Part shown: piece after piece, positions 1 to 6,238 of the stretch
Numbering within the stretch: position 1 is the stretch's first letter
Layout of the letters: every line of letters starts with the position of its first letter
NCBI GenBank assembly: GCA_002704665.1
Contig: PAHB01000002.1
Coordinates: 1 to 28,921, forward strand
Direction of reading: 5' to 3'
Origin: Pseudomonadota bacterium
GTDB lineage: Bacteria; Pseudomonadota; Gammaproteobacteria; Burkholderiales; Eutrophovitaceae
Length of the DNA stretch: 28,921 nt
The notes under the pieces: generated by a model
Seen by the model: the letters and a program-made list of their open reading frames with translations, nothing else
Database searches by the model: none
What the model was told of the DNA's origin: nothing
Program-made: the position numbers and the translations under genes

Positions 1-31
1 ATCTTTTATGGCGATCAAAACTACTTAAGCC

Positions 32-37
32 TATACT
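32..37 (+). promoter_or_regulatory. candidate -10 box of proC-yggT
   Basis: TATACT lies 29 bases upstream of the proC start codon. The hexamer 17 bases further upstream (TGGCGA, 9-14) matches the sigma-70 -35 consensus at only three positions. The box is embedded in a direct repeat TACTTAAG (22-29 and 34-41, 12-base period). Assigned by inspection only. Confidence 0.3.
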
Positions 38-66
38 TAAGATAGTTCAATATTAGAAGGTTATTT

Positions 67-870
67 ATGCAGGTTGGATTTTTGGGTGGTGGGAATATGG
101 CGAAGGCCATAATAAAAGGCTTGATATCGAGCGGAGTGGCACATGAAGACATAACTGTTGCAGAAATCGATGCAAACGCTCGAAAATCACTGACCGAAAT
201 GAGAGTAGAAAATAGCAAAAATGTTGATATTCTCGAGGGTGCGGATGTCGTAGTTCTTGCGGTAAAACCACAAGATTTAAAACAAGCACTAAATCACGTG
301 TTTTTCAAAAATAAAACTCCACTCATTATAAGCATAGCTGCTGGTATTAGAGTTGAAACTTTGAGAAGGTGGATTGGGTCGCACGCAAGGATAGCTAGAG
401 TGATGCCGAATTTGCCTGCACTGATCGGCGCTGGAGTTTCTGGTGTTTACGCGGGTTCCGAAGTTTTTCGCAGCGACCGGCTGATTACGGATAAAATTAT
501 GGGAGCGGTTGGCGAATGTTATTGGGTAGAAGAAGAGAGTTTATTGGATACTGTTACAGCGCTCTCTGGAAGCGGGCCAGCTTATGTGTTTTATTTCATT
601 GAAAAACTTGAGAGTATTGGCGTTGAACTTGGTTTAGACAAAAAAGTTTCGCATGATTTAACAGTTAATACATTTTTAGGAGCATTGAAACTGGTTCTTG
701 AAAGCGACGATACCCCGGCATTACTTAGGGAAAAAGTCACATCAAAGGGTGGTACTACGGAAAGCGCTCTATCTGTTTTCAGTCAAGAGAACGTAGCGAA
801 GATATTCAAAAAAGCGCTGGTTGCAGCAGAGCACAGGGCTAAGGAAATGGGGAAAGCAAATGATAATTAG
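67..870 (+). CDS. proC: pyrroline-5-carboxylate reductase ProC
   Basis: Cytosolic enzyme of the last step of proline synthesis: NAD(P)H-dependent reduction of 1-pyrroline-5-carboxylate to L-proline. The 267-residue protein has normal family length. It opens with the Rossmann dinucleotide loop FLGGGNMA (about residues 5-12), carries the GSGPAYVF segment around 168-175, and has the P5CR signature region LLREKVTSKGGTTESAL at 219-235. The ATG is preceded by AGAAGG at 55-60, six bases away, which fixes the start. yggT follows after 15 bases in the same direction, the usual proC-yggT pairing in gammaproteobacteria, so the two are probably co-transcribed. The yggS and pilT genes often found upstream are not visible because the window begins only 66 bases before proC. 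Identification is firm. Confidence 0.97.
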   Translation: MQVGFLGGGNMAKAIIKGLISSGVAHEDITVAEIDANARKSLTEMRVENSKNVDILEGADVVVLAVKPQDLKQALNHVFFKNKTPLIISIAAGIRVETLRRWIGSHARIARVMPNLPALIGAGVSGVYAGSEVFRSDRLITDKIMGAVGECYWVEEESLLDTVTALSGSGPAYVFYFIEKLESIGVELGLDKKVSHDLTVNTFLGALKLVLESDDTPALLREKVTSKGGTTESALSVFSQENVAKIFKKALVAAEHRAKEMGKANDN

Positions 871-885
871 TCGAGAATGTGAGAT

Positions 886-1443
886 ATGACAGAAGCGCTA
901 CTTTTCGTTTTCAGTACGGTTTTGGGTATCTTCAGCCTCTTATTAATTTTGAGGTTTTATTTTCAATTCGTATCCGCTCCTTATGGGCACCCCATAACCT
1001 CATTTGTTTTCTCAGTAACAAACTTACCCGTTAATTCCATAAAAAAAATAGTTCCAGGAATATTCGGTTATGAAATTGCGAGTATCATAACAGCGTGGGC
1101 TTTGGAAACCCTTCTTATTATCGGAACGAGGACTATTTTGGGATATGGTTTTGGAATCTCAGCATTTTTAGTTTTTTTAGCGGCAATAGTAGTTTGCAAG
1201 ACTTTAGTTTATATAATCTTAATAGCTGTCTTTATTCAAGCAATACTGTCTTGGATAAATCCATACAGCCCGATGATGACATTTTTGCAAGCTATGACAG
1301 CTCCGTTTCTCAGCCGTTTACAGGGAAAAATTCCGTTGGTTGGAGGCATAGACTTGTCACCTCTGGTTTTGATATTTGTTTGTCAGCTTGTTTTAATATG
1401 GCCTTTAGGCGGTTTGGAGTTTTACCTATCAGCTCGTTTGTGA
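886..1443 (+). CDS. YggT family integral membrane protein
   Basis: A 185-residue, highly hydrophobic protein with two YggT-type repeats. Each repeat consists of hydrophobic helices around a short Pro/Asn-rich stretch. The first has the segment from about residue 30 with APYGHPITSF and VTNLPVNSIKKIVPG; the second has AILSWINPYSPMMTFLQAMTAPFLSRLQGKIP (read as two adjacent motifs) towards the C terminus. The family sits in the inner membrane and has been linked to osmotic tolerance and cell-division or chloroplast envelope functions, but its biochemical role is not settled. Start ATG lies 15 bases after the proC stop with only a weak GAG-containing ribosome site, consistent with translation following proC. 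It ends only six bases before the convergent DUF6607 gene, so transcription from both sides must stop inside coding DNA or in that junction. Confidence 0.93.
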   Translation: MTEALLFVFSTVLGIFSLLLILRFYFQFVSAPYGHPITSFVFSVTNLPVNSIKKIVPGIFGYEIASIITAWALETLLIIGTRTILGYGFGISAFLVFLAAIVVCKTLVYIILIAVFIQAILSWINPYSPMMTFLQAMTAPFLSRLQGKIPLVGGIDLSPLVLIFVCQLVLIWPLGGLEFYLSARL

Positions 1444-1449
1444 CGCTAT

Positions 1450-2595
1450 CTACTTGGTATCTATTGCTTGCACGAAACGAGTAAGCTCGGTTTCGATCAA
1501 TCTTTTAAGCTTTTCAGTTGAATGGAGGCCGTTGGCTGCTTCATCTGCTAGCTGGAACATATTTTGATAAAGTTTGCGATCTTCGTAACTGGCTAAAATT
1601 TTAAATTTTTCAGTGCTGCCTAAAATTTGCCTCCAATACGATCGCACGAGAGACCAAAATTGAGAGGTTTTTTTCCAGTATTCATCGCCAGCTGAAAAAT
1701 CATAATTTTTTATTAGCTCGTAGCGAGCTATGCCAGCTTCTCGGGCAAGGTAAGGCATCTCGTTTTCCACTTTTTCATCACGGCCCAATACCTTTTTTAA
1801 GTTATCCTCTTCTTGAACCCATCCATTGAAATTTATTGTTAAGCGATTGACTCCCTCAAGCAAATGGTAGTCAGAGCGAACGCTGAACTCTCTTCTAGGA
1901 AGTGGACGCCGCGTTTGGTGGCTAGTCCATATGGAGATTTTCCCTGGGTGAGACCATTCACCTAATGCCTCATATCGCGGTGAGTCATCTACTTGAAAAA
2001 CTGCTTGTGACCATTTTCCTCTCGATAATTCTTTGTCAACTACTTTACGAGACCAGACGTTATGCCCCTTGTATTGATGTAAATCGGTGTCTTCATACTG
2101 CCAATCTTGTCTCCAGTGTTTCATGACGAAAGGTTCGGATACAGATCCATCTTCCATAATTATTCGCATAACTAGAATATGCTGGAGGCTGATAAAGTCT
2201 CCTCGATCTTCAACCAAATAAATGAACTCTGTTCCCCAACTTTGATATGGTGCCTTCGCTTCATAATTTTTGGTGAGCCCTACGGTTTCTATAAAATCGA
2301 AAGTGGCTCTATATCCGCCCTGCATAGAGAGTATGGCAATCCTATCCCTCTCGAATTTTGCTAGATTTTTTGACGTATGCGTTGGGATATTTCTTGGCGC
2401 CAGGGTCACAGAAGGGCCGGTAGTAGTTCCTCCCCTCGGAACCATTTTTGTTTGATCTTCAAAAGGCCAAGCAAATGTGTACTGACTAATTTTATCTTGA
2501 CATAACGCAAGGTTGGACAGAGTAAAGGCCATCAGACCGATGGCTATTAAAAATTTGTGGGTCCGACAAGATATCTCATTACTTTTATTTTCCAT
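1450..2595 (-). CDS. secreted DUF6607 family protein, function unknown
   Basis: I recognise the DUF6607 pattern: SWGTEFIYLVEDRGDF, KHWRQDWQYEDTDL, then QAVFQVDDSPRYE, RRPLPRREFSVRSDY and a final GWVQEEDN, in that order. The family has no known reaction; its many conserved aromatic and charged positions suggest a soluble ligand-binding or enzymatic fold. The N terminus carries a hydrophobic core (FLIAIGLMAFTLSNLAL) followed by CQDK, fitting export by Sec; the residue before Cys is Leu, so a lipoprotein box is poor. I chose the ATG at 2595 because GGAG precedes it by 10 bases and it gives a 14-residue n-region. An upstream in-frame ATG at 2631 would add 12 residues and has only a weak ribosome site. 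It is last in the minus-strand run after maf and is convergent with yggT. Confidence 0.85.
   Translation of the reverse strand: MENKSNEISCRTHKFLIAIGLMAFTLSNLALCQDKISQYTFAWPFEDQTKMVPRGGTTTGPSVTLAPRNIPTHTSKNLAKFERDRIAILSMQGGYRATFDFIETVGLTKNYEAKAPYQSWGTEFIYLVEDRGDFISLQHILVMRIIMEDGSVSEPFVMKHWRQDWQYEDTDLHQYKGHNVWSRKVVDKELSRGKWSQAVFQVDDSPRYEALGEWSHPGKISIWTSHQTRRPLPRREFSVRSDYHLLEGVNRLTINFNGWVQEEDNLKKVLGRDEKVENEMPYLAREAGIARYELIKNYDFSAGDEYWKKTSQFWSLVRSYWRQILGSTEKFKILASYEDRKLYQNMFQLADEAANGLHSTEKLKRLIETELTRFVQAIDTK
1473..1495. terminator. bulged hairpin after yggT, possible terminator
   Basis: CGAAACGAG (1473-1481), loop TAAG, then CTCGGTTTCG (1486-1495) pair as a nine-base-pair stem with one bulged G. 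It begins 30 bases after the yggT stop and lies inside the 3' end of the convergent DUF6607 gene. On the plus strand it is followed by ATCAATCTTTT, a weak U-tract, so intrinsic termination is only possible, not clear. Confidence 0.3.
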
Positions 2596-2672
2596 ACGAT
2601 AGCGACTCCGGATTCGTTTATAAGTTTCCATTTTCTATAATCAAATTATGGTGGGGTTTAAACTCTTTAGAG

Positions 2673-3290
2673 TTAATTAGTTTTTACTCCAAGAGACAGT
2701 AGCAGTTGGTATGTTTCATAAACGGGTAAACCAACAACGCCACTGTAACTACCCGATATTTTAACGGTGAAGATGCTCGCTTTTCCCTGAATAGCATAAG
2801 CTCCTGCTCTACCGAAAGATTCCCCTGTAGCAACGTATTTTCTAATAACCTCATCTGTCAGGTCTGAGAATATAACTTCTGTGGAGGCTACGCTTTCCTT
2901 CATGACCTCTTTATTTTTAATTGCTACTGCTGTGTGTACCATATGTTTTTTTCCTGATAGCCGCCGTAGGATCTCGACAGCATCTTCCCTATCTTTTGGT
3001 TTGCCAATTATGTAGTCACCTAGAGCGATCGACGTATCTGCCGCCAACACTGGATAAGATAAAAGCTGACGACGTTCGGTAAGTTCCCAACCGGTTTCCG
3101 CTTTTAATCGTGCAACACGCTTGACATACTCGAGGGGGAGTTCACCTTTTAAAGGAGTTTCGTCGAATCCACCATCTCCCTGAAAACCTTCTTTTAGCAC
3201 GAGCATCTCGAAGTTTATTCCCATTTGCGTTAACAGATCTCTTCTTTGACTGCTACGCGAAGCGAGGTAAATAGTTTTAAACGCGGACAT
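2673..3290 (-). CDS. maf: Maf family nucleotide pyrophosphatase (YhdE-like)
   Basis: Cytosolic Maf/HAM1-fold enzyme that hydrolyses nucleoside triphosphates to monophosphate and pyrophosphate. The 205-residue protein opens with YLASRSSQRRDLL, the Maf substrate loop; the usual Ser-Pro-Arg-Arg reads Ser-Gln-Arg-Arg here. The catalytic Asp is in AADTSI (D85). The late block GRAGAYAIQG followed by SGSYSGVVGLPVYET (about 160-193) is typical of the dTTP/UTP-specific YhdE branch rather than the YceF branch. The reaction specificity is inferred from that resemblance. It lies 30 bases downstream of rlmH in the nadD-rsfS-rlmH-maf run. Its ribosome site is weak, and a small inverted repeat AACTC-TTTA-GAGTT (2661-2674) touches its stop codon. 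Confidence 0.93.
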   Translation of the reverse strand: MSAFKTIYLASRSSQRRDLLTQMGINFEMLVLKEGFQGDGGFDETPLKGELPLEYVKRVARLKAETGWELTERRQLLSYPVLAADTSIALGDYIIGKPKDREDAVEILRRLSGKKHMVHTAVAIKNKEVMKESVASTEVIFSDLTDEVIRKYVATGESFGRAGAYAIQGKASIFTVKISGSYSGVVGLPVYETYQLLLSLGVKTN

Positions 3291-3320
3291 GATTAAAAAA
3301 TATTCTTAAGGTTGACTACA

Positions 3321-3797
3321 TTACACCCTGTGATAGGGGTGGTTGTTAATTATAGACAGTGCTCGGTAAATTTGTTCCATCAAAACCATTAAGGCGATCG
3401 GATGCGCGAGTGTGAAAGAAGACAGCGACAGCACTTTTTGTGCATCATCTTGAATATCTTGTGCTAATCCCTCTGCGCCTCCAATTATAAAACACGGATT
3501 TTTGCCAACTTGCATCCAGCTCTGAAATTCTTTGGAAAATTGCTTAGTACTAAATTTTTTGCCCCGACTATCTAAGGCTATAAGTATACTGTTCTTAGGT
3601 ATCAAATTTCTAATTTTTGATGCCTCGGCTTTTTTTGAAATGATAATATCATTTGGTCTATTGCTGTTAGGAGCGATGGGCTTAACTTGCTGCAGCAGAA
3701 TCGCGCAATTGGACACACATCGATTGGAGTATTGGTCGAAACAGCTCGCAGCCCATGCTGGGTACTTGTTGCTGACTGTTATGATGTGTATTTTCAT
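3321..3797 (-). CDS. rlmH: 23S rRNA pseudouridine-1915 N3-methyltransferase RlmH
   Basis: SPOUT-class methyltransferase that uses S-adenosylmethionine to methylate N3 of pseudouridine 1915 in helix 69 of 23S rRNA on assembled 70S ribosomes. The 158-residue length is usual. Visible are the cofactor-knot glycine motif IIGGAEGL (about 104-111), the C-terminal knot segment with LAHPIALMVLMEQIYRALSI and the terminal NHPYHRV. One position is odd: family members normally have Arg in the segment between HP and EQ (E. coli HPLVRVL), whereas this protein has Leu (L136, codon at 3390-3392). rsfS lies 11 bases upstream. The nadD-rsfS-rlmH order is the standard proteobacterial arrangement, which supports the call. 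Confidence 0.95.
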   Translation of the reverse strand: MKIHIITVSNKYPAWAASCFDQYSNRCVSNCAILLQQVKPIAPNSNRPNDIIISKKAEASKIRNLIPKNSILIALDSRGKKFSTKQFSKEFQSWMQVGKNPCFIIGGAEGLAQDIQDDAQKVLSLSSFTLAHPIALMVLMEQIYRALSIINNHPYHRV

Positions 3798-3808
3798 ACA
3801 GATCGCTA

Positions 3809-4108
3809 TTAATCAATCAACCACAATTCTTCGAGATTATAAAAGGACCTAGCTTCCGGTCGCATGAGGTGTAATACTACGGATCCTGTGTCCAGTAATA
3901 CCCATTCACCACTGTCCAGACCTTCAACTCCCAAAATTTTTATTTTCAGCGGTTTTGCTAAATCTCTAATTTTTTCACAAGCAGCTCGACTTTGTCTACC
4001 AGATTCCACAGTAGCGATCATAACGTAATCAAACATTGCTGTAATAGCCGACACGCGAATGCATCTTATTTCAGTTGCTTTGACATCATCTAAGACTGTT
4101 TTGATCAA
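3809..4108 (-). CDS. rsfS: ribosomal silencing factor RsfS
   Basis: RsfS (Iojap/YbeB) binds ribosomal protein uL14 and blocks subunit joining when nutrients are scarce. Recognisable are VLDDVKATEI, FDYVMIATVESGRQS, LGVEGLDSGEWVLLDTGSVVLHLM and the C-terminal RSFYNLEELW. The coordinates given use a TTG at 4108 (99 residues), the first ordinary start codon, but this is probably too short. In-frame codons upstream of it encode DDQLIEL, which resembles the N-terminal helix of homologues such as Pseudomonas AEELVKLV, and the TTG has no ribosome site. The only upstream candidates before an in-frame stop are ATT at 4136-4138, overlapping the nadD stop, or ATA at 4142-4144, which lies about five bases after GGGAGGG. 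So the true start is likely a rare non-AUG codon and the product about 110 residues. Confidence 0.93.
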   Translation of the reverse strand: MIKTVLDDVKATEIRCIRVSAITAMFDYVMIATVESGRQSRAACEKIRDLAKPLKIKILGVEGLDSGEWVLLDTGSVVLHLMRPEARSFYNLEELWLID

Positions 4109-4133
4109 TTCAATTAATTGATCGTCTTGTTTT

Positions 4134-4817
4134 TCAATGTTTATACAAGCCCTCCCGTTCTATGTATTTCCATACCGTTTCCGGTATAAGGTACTTAAGG
4201 CTTTTATTTTGTGCCATATTATTTCTAATCATTGTAGAAGAAATCGCTAGAGCTGTGAACTTATAAACAAAAATATTCCCCGATAGATTTTCTTGTAGTT
4301 TAAAGCGATTAATATTTAATCGTTTAATGACATGGCTCTTAAGTGGTTCCAGCGCGCGATCAACTAGCGGAATGGCCCCATATCCTGCACGTTCAGCTAC
4401 TATAATATGCGCTAGGTTAAATATTTTTTCCCACTCATGCCAAGTTGGGAGTTGAACAAAAACATCGATCCCCATTATGAGGGCCAATGGTTTATTTGGT
4501 ACTTCTTTCCTGATTTCCCTGAGGGTATCTATGGTGAAGCTTGGCCCTGAGCGCTTTATCTCTCGATCATCTACCTTTAGGCTTTGATTCCCCTTTAAGG
4601 CAAGCTTAAGCATTGCTAATCGCTGCCCTGCCGTTGCATCTGGTGTTGCCCGATGCGGCGGATCTGCACTGGGAACTAAACGGAGTTCTTCGAGTAAAAA
4701 TTCCTGCTTGATTTCCTCAGCAAGTCTTAGATGTGCGAGGTGAACGGGATCAAAAGTTCCTCCGAAAACTCCTATAATTTTTTTATTCGCTAATTCCACA
4801 GCTACAGTTATGTGCAA
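4134..4817 (-). CDS. nadD: nicotinate-nucleotide adenylyltransferase NadD
   Basis: Transfers AMP from ATP to nicotinate mononucleotide, giving deamido-NAD, in NAD synthesis. The nucleotidyltransferase signature GVFGGTFDPVHLAHLR is near the N terminus; the second His-x-x-His element reads HLAH, with Ala where many members have Gly. The C-terminal ATP-contact motif is AISSTMIR. Length (227 residues) is normal. The start is uncertain: the given TTG at 4817 and an in-frame GTG at 4797-4799 (221 residues, giving VELANKKIIGVFGG and fitting typical N termini better) both lack a convincing ribosome site. The stop overlaps the probable rsfS start region, implying translational coupling. aceF lies 86 bases upstream, with a stem-loop in the gap. 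Confidence 0.95.
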   Translation of the reverse strand: MHITVAVELANKKIIGVFGGTFDPVHLAHLRLAEEIKQEFLLEELRLVPSADPPHRATPDATAGQRLAMLKLALKGNQSLKVDDREIKRSGPSFTIDTLREIRKEVPNKPLALIMGIDVFVQLPTWHEWEKIFNLAHIIVAERAGYGAIPLVDRALEPLKSHVIKRLNINRFKLQENLSGNIFVYKFTALAISSTMIRNNMAQNKSLKYLIPETVWKYIEREGLYKH

Positions 4818-4839
4818 GTTTGATATTATTCAATTAGTT

Positions 4840-4880
4840 TTAGCGAGCTAGTTTAAGAAGAGGAGGTCCGAGTTCGCTAA
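4840..4880 (-). promoter_or_regulatory. stem-loop between aceF and nadD with anti-SD-like loop
   Basis: On the minus strand TTAGCGAACT (4880-4871) pairs with AGCTCGCTAA (4849-4840) over ten positions with one non-Watson-Crick pair. The 21-base loop contains ACCTCCT (4867-4861), the same sequence as the 16S rRNA anti-Shine-Dalgarno core. No U-tract follows, so it is a poor intrinsic terminator. It could be an attenuator, a processing site or chance. Confidence 0.3.
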
Positions 4881-4903
4881 CGGGATATATTTATCAGCTA
4901 CGC

Positions 4904-6217
4904 TCATAATAGGGTATTTCTCAAATCTTTCAGTAGTTCCGCTAATTCAACAATAAATCGAGCTCCCTCTGCCCCATCTATTACTCGGTGGTCATATGAA
5001 AGGGAGAGTGGTAAGAGAGTTTTTGGAGAAAACTGCGAACCATCCCAAACCGGCTTTATTTGTGCTCTATTAATTCCTAAAATAGCAACTTCGGGAAAAT
5101 TCACAATCGGTGTAAAATGACTCCCACCAATTCCCCCCAGGCTAGAAACCGAAAAACTTCCACCCTCCATATCTTTCGGAGTCAACTTCCCATTTCTTGC
5201 TTTTTCCCCGACCTTGTTAAGTTCCTCCGCTATTTCTAAAATTCCTTTCGATAACACGTTTTTTATGACTGGTACTAGTAATCCATTTGGAGTGTCGACT
5301 GCGACTCCTATATTTATGTATTTTTTTAAGATGATTTCGTTTCCATTACTATTTAACGAAGAGTTGAACGAAGGGTTACGTGTGAGTGCAACACTCAATG
5401 CTTTTATTACAAATGAAACCGGAGTTATTTTTATGTTTTTTTCCTGAAGTGCTATTTTTTTACGAAAGCTTTCTAGTTCCGTTACGTCTACATCATGGTG
5501 TTGGGTAACATGCGGAATTTCCTGCCAGTTCTCCTGCAAGAGAGGTCCAGATATTTTTTTTATCCTCGATAACGGTTTTTTTTCAATACCACCAAATTTT
5601 GTAAAATCAGGAAGAGCACGTCGCTTTCCGCCCAGCTTTGCATTTGCTGTTCTAGAGCTTTGCATCAGTGATTTTTTTATATATTCTTGAATGTCTTCCT
5701 TGAGTATTCGATTCTTTAAACCTGAACCTTCAATTTTAGACAGGACTACGCCTAATTCTCGCGCAAATTTTCTAACGCTTGGGCTTGCGTGAGATCCCTT
5801 GTTAAACGAAGCTTGTTTTATTTCAGAAACGTTTGAAAAAATATTGTCTTTCTCTGCTTTCCCACGGTATTCTGTTTCGGAGTTAACCTCTGGAGATTGT
5901 GCAGCCTCCGGACCTTGGGCGATTGATGACTCCTTTGAACGACTTTCCATTTTTTCCTGCGGTATTTTTTCAGCCTGTGGTGATTCCATTGAAAGTATAA
6001 GTGATCCTTCAGAAACCGTATCTCCTGGATTAACTTTGATTTCCTTCACAACTCCCTTTGTTGGAGCGGGAACTTCCATTGTTGCCTTATCCGACTCCAG
6101 AGTAATTATAGAGTCCTCGGCTTCAACCACATCTCCGGGTTTAACCAATACTTCGATTACAGGTATTTCTTTAAAATCGCCGATGTCAGGAACAAATATA
6201 TCTTTCAAAGTGGTCAT
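4904..6217 (-). CDS. aceF: pyruvate dehydrogenase E2, dihydrolipoyl acetyltransferase
   Basis: Core subunit of the pyruvate dehydrogenase complex: accepts the acetyl group from E1 on its lipoyl arm and passes it to CoA. Domains in order: one lipoyl domain (about residues 1-80) with the lipoylated lysine in ESDKATME (K44); a Glu/Ser/Ala-rich linker; the peripheral subunit-binding domain (about 142-180, SPSVRKFARELGV to ILKEDIQEYI); and the acyltransferase domain ending with SYDHRVIDGAEG, where H410 and D414 are the catalytic pair. At 437 residues it is shorter than E. coli AceF because it has one lipoyl domain instead of three. ATG 6217 has AGAGGA upstream. It starts 21 bases after the aceE stop, so the two form one operon. 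No E3 (lpd) gene follows; nadD does. Confidence 0.97.
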   Translation of the reverse strand: MTTLKDIFVPDIGDFKEIPVIEVLVKPGDVVEAEDSIITLESDKATMEVPAPTKGVVKEIKVNPGDTVSEGSLILSMESPQAEKIPQEKMESRSKESSIAQGPEAAQSPEVNSETEYRGKAEKDNIFSNVSEIKQASFNKGSHASPSVRKFARELGVVLSKIEGSGLKNRILKEDIQEYIKKSLMQSSRTANAKLGGKRRALPDFTKFGGIEKKPLSRIKKISGPLLQENWQEIPHVTQHHDVDVTELESFRKKIALQEKNIKITPVSFVIKALSVALTRNPSFNSSLNSNGNEIILKKYINIGVAVDTPNGLLVPVIKNVLSKGILEIAEELNKVGEKARNGKLTPKDMEGGSFSVSSLGGIGGSHFTPIVNFPEVAILGINRAQIKPVWDGSQFSPKTLLPLSLSYDHRVIDGAEGARFIVELAELLKDLRNTLL

Positions 6218-6238
6218 TTAAATCCTCTAGTTTTACTG

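Noticed and set aside
3532..3852. Open frame of 106 codons on the plus strand across rlmH and rsfS
   Set aside because: It is antisense to two well-identified genes, has no ribosome site and no recognisable motif; a shadow of the real coding frames.
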